From Cohaesibacter intestini (lineage in GTDB: Bacteria > Pseudomonadota > Alphaproteobacteria > Rhizobiales > Cohaesibacteraceae): DNA of 64,000 nt. Position 1 is the stretch's first letter. Each line of letters starts with the position of its first letter. This document shows positions 56,674-64,000 of the stretch, in pieces. The translations under genes and the position numbers were made by a program. The notes under the pieces are model-generated. The model did no database searches. It was not told the DNA's origin and saw only the letters and a list, made by a program, of their open reading frames with translations. The DNA is taken from positions 620,001 to 684,000 of the forward strand of contig NZ_QODK01000003.1 of assembly GCF_003324485.1 (NCBI RefSeq), read 5' to 3'.

Positions 56674-56746
56674 CGGCGGCTGATCCTACCCTTTTGCTTG
56701 CATAAATTGAAAATGGGATATGGCCGTCGGATTTCCGGCGGCTTTT
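56674..56746 (+). promoter_or_regulatory. trp attenuator (antiterminator and terminator stems)
   Basis: The terminator is GCCGTCGG (56723-56730) with CCGGCGGC (56735-56742) around ATTT, then TTTT. The copy CGGCGGC (56674-56680) just after the leader stop can pair with the first arm (7 bp, one G-U) as antiterminator. This is a standard ribosome-mediated attenuation layout. Confidence 0.82.
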
Positions 56747-56851
56747 GTGTGTCTGGCAGGTCCTGCTCATGAAGTCGCCGAAAAGAAGCGGCTGAGACAA
56801 ACAACCAAGACATGGATCGGCAATCACCGGATCCGTACCAGTGAGGGTAAA

Positions 56852-59050
56852 ATGACGAATTCACAGCGCATACCCGTCTCAGCAGAGATCGAGTTTTTTC
56901 CAGACGAAGACTATATCACGGAAGGTGGTGTCGAAGTCCTCCGCTCCGCGGGTAAAGACAATTTCGAGACGGCCTTGTCCGATTGTCTCTCAAAGCTTGA
57001 TGAACAGCGCGGCGTGGTGCTGGTCTCCAACTATGAATATCCCGGTCGTTACACCAGAAGCGAGTTCGGCTTCGTCAATCCGCCTCTGGTGATCACCGCG
57101 CGCGGCCGCACGATGACCATCGAAGCATTAAATGATCGCGGCGTGGTGCTGATGCCAGCCATTCACAAGACCATCAAGGACCTGTTTATCCTCAAGAGCT
57201 ATCAGGCAGACGACACCCAGATTTCCCTCGAAGTGAAAGAGCCCGAGGGCACCTTTACCGAGGAAGAGCGCAGCCGTGTGCCTACCGTCTTCTCGGTGGT
57301 GCGCGAGATCGTCGCCCTGTTCAAATCCGGTCAGGACAGCATCCTCGGCCTTTACGGGGCCTTTGGCTACGATCTGGCCTTCCAGTTCGATTCCATTGAG
57401 ATGCAGCTTCAGCGCCCGGATGACCAGCGCGACATGGTTCTCTATCTGCCCGATGAAGTGATTGTCGTCGATCTCTATGCCGAAGAGGCGACCCGCTATC
57501 GCTATGACTTTGCCTTTGAAGGCAACACGACCGAAGGCATGGAGCGCCCAGAGCGCAAGGATCCCTTCAAGCAAACCGACCGCAATCCGCCTGAAGGCGA
57601 CCACAAGAAGGGCGAATATGCCAATGTGGCGCGTAAGGCGGTCGACTATTTCAAGCGTGGTGATCTGTTTGAATGCGTGCCCGGCCAAACCTTCTATGAG
57701 CCGGTCAAATGCCTGCCTTCTGCCATTTCCCGTCGTCTGCAACAGATCAATCCCTCGCCCTATGGCTTCATGATCAATCTGGGCGCCCAGGAATATCTGG
57801 TCGGTGCCAGCCCGGAAATGTTCGTCAAGGTTTCTGATGGCAATCTGGTCGAAACCTGCCCGATTTCCGGCACCATCCAGCGTGGTCGCGATGCGATTGA
57901 GGACAGCGAACAGATCCTCAAGCTGCTCAACTCCAAAAAGGATGAGAGCGAGCTGACCATGTGCTCTGACGTCGACCGCAATGACAAAAGCCGCGTTTGT
58001 GTGCCGGGCTCGGTCCGGGTCAAGGGCCGTCGACAGATCGAGCTTTATTCCCGCCTCATTCATACCGTCGATCACATCGAAGGTCGCCTGCGGGAAGGCC
58101 TCGATGCGATGGATGCCTTCCTGTCCCATGCATGGGCTGTCACCGTGACCGGAGCGCCAAAGCTCTGGGCCATGGACTTCATCGAGAAACACGAAAAATC
58201 GCCGCGCGCATGGTATGGCGGCGCGATTGGGATGATCGGCTTTGATGGCAACATGAATACCGGCCTGACCTTGCGCACCATTCGCATCAAGGATGGCGTG
58301 GCAGAAGTGCGTGCCGGTGCCACCTTGCTTTATGATTCCGATCCTGATGCGGAAGAAGCGGAAACCGAACTCAAAGCTTCCGCCATGCGGGCAGCTATCC
58401 GCGATGCGGCCAATCCGGAAAAACTCGCTGCAGGCAACCCGCACCGGCAGGTTGGCACTGGTGTCAAGATTCTTCTGGTCGACCATCAGGACAGCTTTGT
58501 GCATACGTTAGCGAACTATTTTCGCCAGACCGGGGCTGAAGTGGTGACCGTGCGGACGCCCGTCGCCGATGATGCCTTTGACAAGGTCCGGCCGGATCTG
58601 GTGGTCATGTCGCCGGGGCCGGGCTCGCCGCAACATTTCGACACCAAGACGACCATCACCAAGGCTCGCGCCCGCAATCTGCCAATCTTCGGCGTTTGTC
58701 TCGGCCTGCAAGCCATTGCAGAAGCCTTTGGCGGCTCCCTGCGTCAGCTCAGCGTGCCAATGCATGGCAAGCCTTCGCGCATTCGTCTACAAGGTGGTTC
58801 GCTGTTCAAGGGATTGCCAAAACAGGTGGTTGTCGGGCGTTATCACTCGCTGTTCGCTGATCCAGTCTCCCTGCCACAAGAGTTCGACATCACTGCCGAC
58901 ACGGATGACGGCGTCATCATGGCGATCGAGCATCGTAGCGAGCCGATTTCTGCGGTTCAGTTCCATCCCGAATCGATCATGACATTGGGTGGCAATGCGG
59001 GCATGCAGATGATTGAAAATGTCATTCTGCGGGTCAAGGCGGCGAAATAG
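56852..59050 (+). CDS. trpE(G): anthranilate synthase, fused TrpE(G)
   Basis: A single 732-residue protein that makes anthranilate from chorismate and glutamine, the first step of tryptophan synthesis. The TrpE part spans 1-520, with chorismate-binding residues in [20 protein letters not shown] and [17 protein letters not shown]; the glutamine amidotransferase spans 535-732 with Cys616 (FGVCLGLQ) and His705 (QFHPES). The fusion is typical of rhizobia. ATG 56852 follows GAGGG at 6 nt; longer frames run into the attenuator. Confidence 0.94.
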   Translation: MTNSQRIPVSAEIEFFPDEDYITEGGVEVLRSAGKDNFETALSDCLSKLDEQRGVVLVSNYEYPGRYTRSEFGFVNPPLVITARGRTMTIEALNDRGVVLMPAIHKTIKDLFILKSYQADDTQISLEVKEPEGTFTEEERSRVPTVFSVVREIVALFKSGQDSILGLYGAFGYDLAFQFDSIEMQLQRPDDQRDMVLYLPDEVIVVDLYAEEATRYRYDFAFEGNTTEGMERPERKDPFKQTDRNPPEGDHKKGEYANVARKAVDYFKRGDLFECVPGQTFYEPVKCLPSAISRRLQQINPSPYGFMINLGAQEYLVGASPEMFVKVSDGNLVETCPISGTIQRGRDAIEDSEQILKLLNSKKDESELTMCSDVDRNDKSRVCVPGSVRVKGRRQIELYSRLIHTVDHIEGRLREGLDAMDAFLSHAWAVTVTGAPKLWAMDFIEKHEKSPRAWYGGAIGMIGFDGNMNTGLTLRTIRIKDGVAEVRAGATLLYDSDPDAEEAETELKASAMRAAIRDAANPEKLAAGNPHRQVGTGVKILLVDHQDSFVHTLANYFRQTGAEVVTVRTPVADDAFDKVRPDLVVMSPGPGSPQHFDTKTTITKARARNLPIFGVCLGLQAIAEAFGGSLRQLSVPMHGKPSRIRLQGGSLFKGLPKQVVVGRYHSLFADPVSLPQEFDITADTDDGVIMAIEHRSEPISAVQFHPESIMTLGGNAGMQMIENVILRVKAAK

Positions 59051-59064
59051 CCGCAGGCAAAAGA

Positions 59065-59100
59065 GTGCGCGCCCCATTTGGGCGCGCACACCCTGTTTTT
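59065..59100 (+). terminator. rho-independent terminator after trpE(G)
   Basis: A perfect 10-bp stem GTGCGCGCCC/GGGCGCGCAC around CATTT, followed after ACCCTG by TTTTT. Confidence 0.85.
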
Positions 59101-59311
59101 CTCCACAATTGCACTGCGAAAGCGCAAGCGTCCTCAAGCAAAGGCGACAAGGTTTCATTTTGTCGCTAACATGTTCGCAACTGCGTGCTTCTCTATTGAT
59201 ATCACGGGGGAATTTCACTGAGACACTGGACTCCAGCCAGCCGTCGCACTTGAAACAGTGAAATGAGAGGACATCAAAGAGAAGACAATTGATGTGGGCT
59301 AGGAGTGGCAA

Positions 59312-60667
59312 ATGACGGCGCATTGGACAATCGCAACGGTTCGCAAGGCACTGGATGAGGGCAAGATTTCCTCGGTCGAATTGGTCAGTGCTGCCTTCAC
59401 GGAAATCGAGAAAGAGGGAGGCGAGGGGAACCGCACATTCATTCGCACCTTCAAGAACACCGCCATCACACAAGCTGCAGCCTCCGATGCCCTGCGCAAA
59501 ATGAATGTGCCTCAGGGGCCGCTTGCAGGCATTCCGGTCTCCCTCAAGGATTTGCTTGATGTGGCGGGAGAGCCAACCACTGCAGGCTCTGCAGAGTTGG
59601 CCAAAATCGCCCAACCGGCATCCGCTGACGCCGACATTGTCGCGCTCTTGCGCGCTGCCGGGGCTGTTATCCTCGGTCACACCAACATGACCGAGTTTGC
59701 CTATTCCGGCCTTGGCATCAATCCGCATTTTGGCACGCCACTCAATGTCTGGGATCGTCAGATTGGCCGCGTGCCCGGAGGTTCCTCGTCCGGGGCGGCC
59801 CTCTCGGTTGCGGAAAACATGGCTGTTGCTGCCATCGGGTCGGATACGGGCGGCTCCATCCGCATCCCGTCAGCCTTCAACCGACTTTATGGTTTCAAGC
59901 CGAGCTTCGGTCGTCATTCCCTCAAGGGAGTTACCCCGCTTGCTCGCTCCCTAGACACGGTTGGGCCTCTGGCCAACTCCGTCGAGTGCTGCCGCATTAT
60001 TGACGCCGTGATGGCGGGACATCCTGTTCCTGAAGCCAACCTGCGATCCCTTGTGGGCAAACGCTTTGGCATTCTGGAAACCATTGCATTGGACGATCTG
60101 GATGTCGAGGTGGCGGGCAGCTTCGTGCGTGCGCTTGAAACAATCGCTAAGGCTGGTGCGCGTCTTGAGCGCATCAAGGTCGATGCCATCGAGCGTTTCT
60201 GGGACATTGCCAAACTTGGTAGCATTGTCGGGGCCGAAGCCTTCCACGCCCATCGTGGCTTCTTGCAAGGGCATGCCAACGGCATGGATCCCCGTGTCCG
60301 TCAGCGTCTGGAAGTGGCGGGTGGCATCTCATCTGCCGACTATCTCGACATGCTTGATCTGCAAAAGGACATGCAGGTTCGAACCCATCTTGCGACCCGC
60401 AATTATGATGCCGTCCTGATGCCGACAGTGGCCATCGCGCCACCGGAGCTCAAGCCGATCCTGGCGTCCGACGAACTCTACGGGGAAACCAACCTCAAGA
60501 TTCTGCGCAACACGGCAATCGGTAATATCCTCGGACGTCCAGCCATGACCATTCCCATCGGTATGCCTGATGGTGCGCCAGTCGGCTTGATGGTGATGGG
60601 GGAGCATGGTGGCGATGCGGTGGTGCTCGATCACGCGGAATCGATCGACTACGTCCTGCGGCAATAA
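59312..60667 (+). CDS. amidase signature family hydrolase
   Basis: 451 residues. The Ser-cisSer-Lys triad is visible as Lys79 (PVSLKDLLDVAG), the cis-serine in PGGSSSG (156-161) and the nucleophile Ser182 in SDTGGSIR. AGGAG lies 7-9 nt before ATG 59312. The family includes GatA, but no gatB/gatC neighbours or GatA-specific ends are present, so a free amide- or urethane-type hydrolase is more likely. Substrate unknown. Confidence 0.88.
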   Translation: MTAHWTIATVRKALDEGKISSVELVSAAFTEIEKEGGEGNRTFIRTFKNTAITQAAASDALRKMNVPQGPLAGIPVSLKDLLDVAGEPTTAGSAELAKIAQPASADADIVALLRAAGAVILGHTNMTEFAYSGLGINPHFGTPLNVWDRQIGRVPGGSSSGAALSVAENMAVAAIGSDTGGSIRIPSAFNRLYGFKPSFGRHSLKGVTPLARSLDTVGPLANSVECCRIIDAVMAGHPVPEANLRSLVGKRFGILETIALDDLDVEVAGSFVRALETIAKAGARLERIKVDAIERFWDIAKLGSIVGAEAFHAHRGFLQGHANGMDPRVRQRLEVAGGISSADYLDMLDLQKDMQVRTHLATRNYDAVLMPTVAIAPPELKPILASDELYGETNLKILRNTAIGNILGRPAMTIPIGMPDGAPVGLMVMGEHGGDAVVLDHAESIDYVLRQ

Positions 60668-61219
60668 TTGTCAGGCAGATACGCGTCCGGAATCAGTAAG
60701 TCGAAATAATTCAATCGCTGAATTAAATCTTCGAGTTTCACTGATAGCACAATCACTTAACGGGGTTGAACGAGGATAATTGGTGTCTTAAACGAAAGGC
60801 GTATGGACGGAAAAGCCGGAATATTGGTTGTTGCAGTTGCGAAACAAAACTGCCTAAATTTCAATCACAGCCATAAAATTAGCCGTTTTCTGCGCTTTTT
60901 TCCGTTGATTGGATGCTTGCTTTGTTGCTAGGCAGCAATTCTGTGTGTCTCCTATATAACGGCAACTGATTTATCCACAAGATATATTCTAATACCAATT
61001 TGTCTGGTGATCAGCCGATCACGCAACTTTTCCGCGTCGAGTAGGCGAGATACGCAACAATTAAAATTTGCGATGCATTAAAGCATAATTATTGTCGAAT
61101 ACTCGTTGGCGAGATGTATTGGTTTGGTGCGCATGCGTGATCTGGCGATCTTAGGATGCACTTGCATGGATGACGCAACTTGGTTATCAGGACGCTGTCC
61201 AATAAGGAAAAATACCAGC
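60668..61219. other. 552-bp gap before the Lrp-type gene
   Basis: AT-rich DNA without a clear gene. A 42-codon frame at 60803-60931 (MDGKAGILVVAVAKQN to CLLCC) has AAAGG before its ATG but no recognisable family. A TATATAA-like stretch near 60953 and a TTATCCACAAGATATATT near 60970-60987 may be promoter elements of the regulator or an unseen transcript. Confidence 0.4.
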
Positions 61220-61666
61220 ATGGATGATCTGGACCGGCATTTGTTGTTGCTTTTGCAAAAAGATGGCCGGCGCGCTAGCGCTGACCTTGCAAAGGAAATC
61301 GGACTTTCGGTAAGCGCTACCAATGAACGTGTGCGTAAGCTGATTGATTCCGGAGCTGTCGCTGCCATTGAGGCAGTGCTCGACCCTGTGAAAAGCGGGT
61401 TTGGGGTGACAGCCTTCATTTTTGTCGATTTGGATTACTCGTTTGACGAAAACGAATTTGTATCCAGCGTTGCCAGTTTTGATGAAGTGCAGGAGATGCA
61501 CCATGTCACCGGACAGCATTCCTACCTTTTAAAGGTGAGGACGCGAACCAACGATGACCTGAACCACTTCATCGTTAAGTCGCTCAAAACCCAACCGGGA
61601 GTGCGGGCGACAGAAACGCAGATTGCGCTGAATACAGCGAAGGAAACCAGAGTTTTGCCTCTATAG
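61220..61666 (+). CDS. Lrp/AsnC-family transcriptional regulator
   Basis: 148 residues: N-terminal HTH (MDDLDRHLLLLLQKDGR, then SADLAKEIGLSVSATNERVRKL) and C-terminal RAM domain (GQHSYLLKVRTRTNDDLNHF), the amino-acid-sensing fold. ATG 61220 has AAGGAAAA at 10 nt, and the longer frame from 61106 is not supported. The closing pattern ATETQIALNTAKETRVLPL fits. Target and ligand are unknown. Confidence 0.88.
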   Translation: MDDLDRHLLLLLQKDGRRASADLAKEIGLSVSATNERVRKLIDSGAVAAIEAVLDPVKSGFGVTAFIFVDLDYSFDENEFVSSVASFDEVQEMHHVTGQHSYLLKVRTRTNDDLNHFIVKSLKTQPGVRATETQIALNTAKETRVLPL

Positions 61667-61689
61667 GGAAATGTCTTAGCCCCAGTGGT

Positions 61690-61920
61690 TTAAAGATGCG
61701 GCCCCTGTAGTGGCAAAGAAGAGCGTCAGAGAAGGATAGGCAACCTCGTCCCCCACACATGGTTGCCAATAACAATAATTCTCTGCCGTAGGGCCCCACG
61801 GCCCAAATACGCAGTCCGTTTGGCCTGCGGGCTGGTCGTCGTTGTCCCCCGCAGCGGCGACCAGCTGAGGGACGCCATCCCCACCCCCAGATGGTGTCTC
61901 ATAAAATCAAGGTTTTACTA
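61690..61920 (+). ncRNA. candidate structured RNA with C-rich loops
   Basis: Three strong hairpins have loops with runs of C: GGCAACC/GGTTGCC (61739-61767) inside an outer CAGAGAA/TTCTCTG stem (61727-61785); an 11-bp GCTGGTCGTCG/CGGCGACCAGC stem (61831-61865) with TTGTCCCCCGCAG loop; and GACGCCATC/GATGGTGTC (61871-61898) with CCCACCCCCA loop. No credible reading frame exists, and a terminator follows. The transcribed strand is uncertain: on the opposite strand the first two loops would carry GGGGGA. Confidence 0.45.
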
Positions 61921-61946
61921 AAAAGGCAGCCATCAGGCTGCCTTTT
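61921..61946. terminator. bidirectional terminator
   Basis: A perfect 11-bp stem AAAAGGCAGCC/GGCTGCCTTTT around ATCA serves the rightward transcript (T-run on plus) and the leftward beta-glucosidase gene (T-run on minus). Confidence 0.88.
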
Positions 61947-61978
61947 CTCTTTTTGCGTGGGCTTGCGTGGTGTTGCAG

Positions 61979-63337
61979 TCAGGCAAGAAATGCTTTGAAC
62001 GCATGGTAGGACGCCTTGGGCAGGCGCTCCAGCGTATCAAAGTCGACATGAATGATGCCGAACCGCTTGTCATAGCCCAGCGCCCATTCGAAATTGTCCA
62101 TGAAGGACCAGACAAAATAGCCCGTCAAAGGCACGCCATCTTCGATCACTTCAAGCGCTGCCTTGAAGTGCATGTCGAGATAGGCGATCCGTTCCTGATC
62201 ATCCACTTCGCCGTCAATCAGATGGTCGTCGTTGGCCATGCCATTCTCGGTAACCGTCAGCGGCAGCGCTCCGGTATGGGTTTCGCTGATCCAGCGTAGC
62301 AGTGTGCTGAGGCCTTGGGGATAGACTTCCCAGTTCATTTCTGTCTTTGGCAGGGGGCCCGGCTCGGAGGTGAAGTTCGGCAGCGTGCAGCCCTCACATG
62401 GTTCCTTTTCGACCACCAGATTGCGGGTGTAATAGTTGATGCCCAGCCAATCAAGTGGCGCATTGATCGCCGCCATGTCGTCCTGCCAGCCCGTGGGGAG
62501 ATAAGGCTCCAGATACGTCACGACATCTTCTGGATAGGCGCCTTTGAACAGGCCGCCAAGGAACCAGCGGTTATAGATTCCTTCAGCAATTCGAGCCGCT
62601 TCGATCGAGCTTTCCTGATCATCAAAGGGCGTTGTATGCTCAAAATTGAGCACTATTCCGAGATTTTTCTGCTCCATTGACCGCAAAATCGCCACCGCTT
62701 TGGCGTGGGACAACAATACATGATGGGACGCACGGGTCGCTGCGCGAATGTCGCGCAGCCCTGGTGCATGGATCCCGTGATAGTGGCTGAGCCATGTGAT
62801 GCACCAAGGTTCGTTGAACGTTGCGACGCTTTCGAGGCGATCCCCCATGCGTGTGATCATGATCTCGGCATAGTTGGCAAAATGGTCGGCAATATCCCGG
62901 TTCTGCCAGCCCCCAAGATCCGACAAGGCGCTGGGTAACTCCCAATGATAAAGGGTGAGGTGGGGTTCGATATTGCGCTCCAGCAATCCATCCACGAGGC
63001 GATCATAAAAATCGAGGCCTTCTGCATTCACTGCGCCTTTGCCCTCAGGCATCACCCGCGCCCATGAGCTGGAAAAACGATAGGAATCAATGCCTAGGTC
63101 GCGCATCAAGTCGAGGTCACCCTGCCATTTGTGATAATGATCGCAGGCAATGGATCCATTCTCGAAATTGACCACATTGCCGGGACTGGTGGCAAAAGTG
63201 TCCCAATGGGAGCTGCCGGCGCCGCCAAATTTGCTGCCCTCGATCTGATAAGCCGAGGTCGACGTGCCGAACTTAAAGTCATCGGGAAAATCAGAGCGTG
63301 AAAGAGAAAAGGACGTTTGTCGTGTCAGTGCTGGCAT
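61979..63337 (-). CDS. GH1 beta-glucosidase
   Basis: 452 residues, glycoside hydrolase family 1. The acid/base Glu176 is in ATFNEPWC and the nucleophile Glu364 in TVTENG; FKFGTSTSAYQIEG at the start and YFVWSFMDNFEWALGY near the end are family hallmarks. ATG 63337 is chosen because GAGG lies 7 nt upstream; 63349 has none. No signal peptide, so it is a cytoplasmic hydrolase of imported beta-glucosides or cellobiose. A LacI-type regulator reads in the same direction from upstream. Confidence 0.93.
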   Translation of the reverse strand: MPALTRQTSFSLSRSDFPDDFKFGTSTSAYQIEGSKFGGAGSSHWDTFATSPGNVVNFENGSIACDHYHKWQGDLDLMRDLGIDSYRFSSSWARVMPEGKGAVNAEGLDFYDRLVDGLLERNIEPHLTLYHWELPSALSDLGGWQNRDIADHFANYAEIMITRMGDRLESVATFNEPWCITWLSHYHGIHAPGLRDIRAATRASHHVLLSHAKAVAILRSMEQKNLGIVLNFEHTTPFDDQESSIEAARIAEGIYNRWFLGGLFKGAYPEDVVTYLEPYLPTGWQDDMAAINAPLDWLGINYYTRNLVVEKEPCEGCTLPNFTSEPGPLPKTEMNWEVYPQGLSTLLRWISETHTGALPLTVTENGMANDDHLIDGEVDDQERIAYLDMHFKAALEVIEDGVPLTGYFVWSFMDNFEWALGYDKRFGIIHVDFDTLERLPKASYHAFKAFLA

Positions 63338-63411
63338 TGGGTGCCTCATCGCATGTGATTGGATAGAGTTCGAGATTTGAAGGATCAGACGCCTCAGGTC
63401 CAGTCGACAGA

Positions 63412-64000
63412 CTAATCGCCTAGATAGGGGCCGGTAGACCGACCAACCACGAGATCTGTCTCCCAGAGTTCTTGGGTGAGGGGTTGATCCGGATTGTTGA
63501 TCCGGTCGAGCAGGATTTCCGCCAACCGCTTGCCAGCTTCCAAAATGGAGGAGCGAACAGCAGTGAATAGTGGCACACCTGAATGCTGCAAGAAGGAAAG
63601 CTGGTCATCAAAAGTCAGGATGGACAGATCACGCCCGATTTGCAGTCCCATTTCCTGTGCAGCACGCACCACCCCTAGGGCCGTCAAGACCGATGATGTG
63701 AGGATAGCGCTCGGTGCTTCATCGCGTTCCAGCAATGTGCGGGTAACCGAGTAGCCATAGGGTTCGATCATGTCGGAGGAGAAAATGAGTGCCGGATCAG
63801 GCTCGAGTCCATGCTCTCGCAGGGCTGCCTCATAGCCGATCTTGCGGCGATAGGCGAAATCCATTTCTTCCAGACCATTCAGCAGGGCGATGCGCGTGTG
63901 ACCCAAATCGAGCAGGAAGTTGGTTGCCCGCTTGAAGGAACTGCGATTGTTGACATCGAGCCAGCAATATCGATCCTTGCTGACTTCGGTTCGTCCATGA
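63412..64000 (-). CDS. LacI-family regulator, cut by right edge
   Basis: The frame stays open to position 64000, so the N-terminal HTH lies outside. The visible 195 residues form the C-terminal part of a periplasmic-binding-like domain (WLDVNNRSSFKRATNFLLDLGHTRIALLNG, LERDEAPSAILTSSVLTALG, LSILTFDD). It ends 75 bp before the beta-glucosidase gene on the same strand; it is probably its repressor, of the AglR/sugar-responsive kind. It should not be read as starting near 63906. Confidence 0.85.
   Translation of the reverse strand, partial: HGRTEVSKDRYCWLDVNNRSSFKRATNFLLDLGHTRIALLNGLEEMDFAYRRKIGYEAALREHGLEPDPALIFSSDMIEPYGYSVTRTLLERDEAPSAILTSSVLTALGVVRAAQEMGLQIGRDLSILTFDDQLSFLQHSGVPLFTAVRSSILEAGKRLAEILLDRINNPDQPLTQELWETDLVVGRSTGPYLGD

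Noticed and set aside
60803-60931. 42-codon basic/hydrophobic frame
   Set aside because: A ribosome site is possible, but there is no family, neighbour or coupling evidence; mentioned only within the intergenic entry.
61584-61799. 71-codon minus-strand frame after lrp
   Set aside because: It crosses the lrp 3' end and the structured RNA stems, with no ribosome site or family.
61825-61865. H-type pseudoknot in the C-loop RNA
   Set aside because: The two stems have the right order but the crossing loop over an 11-bp stem would have no nucleotides, so the pairings are more likely alternatives.
63412-63906. LacI-type protein starting at TTG 63906
   Set aside because: The frame remains open and family-like up to position 64000, so the gene continues beyond the window.
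1-64000. CRISPR arrays, insertion sequences, tRNA or rRNA genes
   Set aside because: None seen on reading both strands; the only DNA-level repeats are within proteins (DUF2336 repeats and chemoreceptor paralogues).

Overview
The window comes from an alphaproteobacterium, most likely a member of the Hyphomicrobiales (Rhizobiales). The evidence is a complete RcGTA-type gene transfer agent cluster, a DUF2336 protein, a fused trpE(G) behind a Trp-codon leader peptide, and the ccmI-ccmE-ccmF-ccmH / degP / two-component / glnE / sensor kinase / pepN order familiar from rhizobial chromosomes. A marine relative such as Cohaesibacter is only a guess. No rRNA, tRNA, CRISPR array, integrase, transposase or replication gene was seen, so this reads as ordinary chromosome.

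Layout. 1-7050: a DUF2336 gene cut by the left edge, an unknown lipoprotein, a coupled DUF1214/DUF1254-type pair, a class A penicillin-binding protein and a YcgN-type cysteine-cluster protein. 7145-7277: a candidate small RNA with promoter, hairpins and terminator. 7371-22495: the GTA cluster, in order small terminase, large terminase, portal, small membrane protein, prohead protease, capsid, connector, head closure, a small extra gene, DUF3168, major tail protein, two tail chaperones, short tape measure, DUF2460, DUF2163, NlpC/P60 peptidase and the 1297-residue host-range/tail-tip protein. A holin-like and a spanin-like lipoprotein gene follow (22537-23250). 23338-26458: PepSY protein, response regulator, sensor kinase and glycine-zipper lipoprotein. 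28282-32690: cytochrome c maturation genes. 32791-42913: hydrolase-OsmC fusion, YegD-like Hsp70, DegP, a second two-component pair and GlnE. 43138-50417 (minus strand): PAS sensor kinase, aminopeptidase N and a ScfR/RamB-type regulator, with clusters of TTTGCAAA boxes. 50848-56451: a LuxR-type regulator with an altered receiver and two tandem chemoreceptors. 56623-59050: trp leader, attenuator and trpE(G). 59312-64000: amidase, Lrp-type regulator, a structured C-rich-loop RNA candidate, a GH1 beta-glucosidase and a LacI regulator cut by the right edge.

How they fit together. The GTA genes follow virion-assembly order with many ATGA start/stop overlaps, and nothing phage-like for integration, lysogeny or replication is present. 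Transcription of the cluster may be split: an inverted repeat follows the capsid gene, a 13-bp hairpin lies in the last codons of the tape-measure gene, and a perfect FNR-type palindrome sits in the 323-bp gap before the baseplate genes. The middle of the window is devoted to envelope and redox functions (heme attachment, periplasmic proteolysis, two envelope-sensing two-component systems) plus nitrogen control (GlnE). The right part combines chemotaxis, tryptophan biosynthesis under ribosome-mediated attenuation, and beta-glucoside use.
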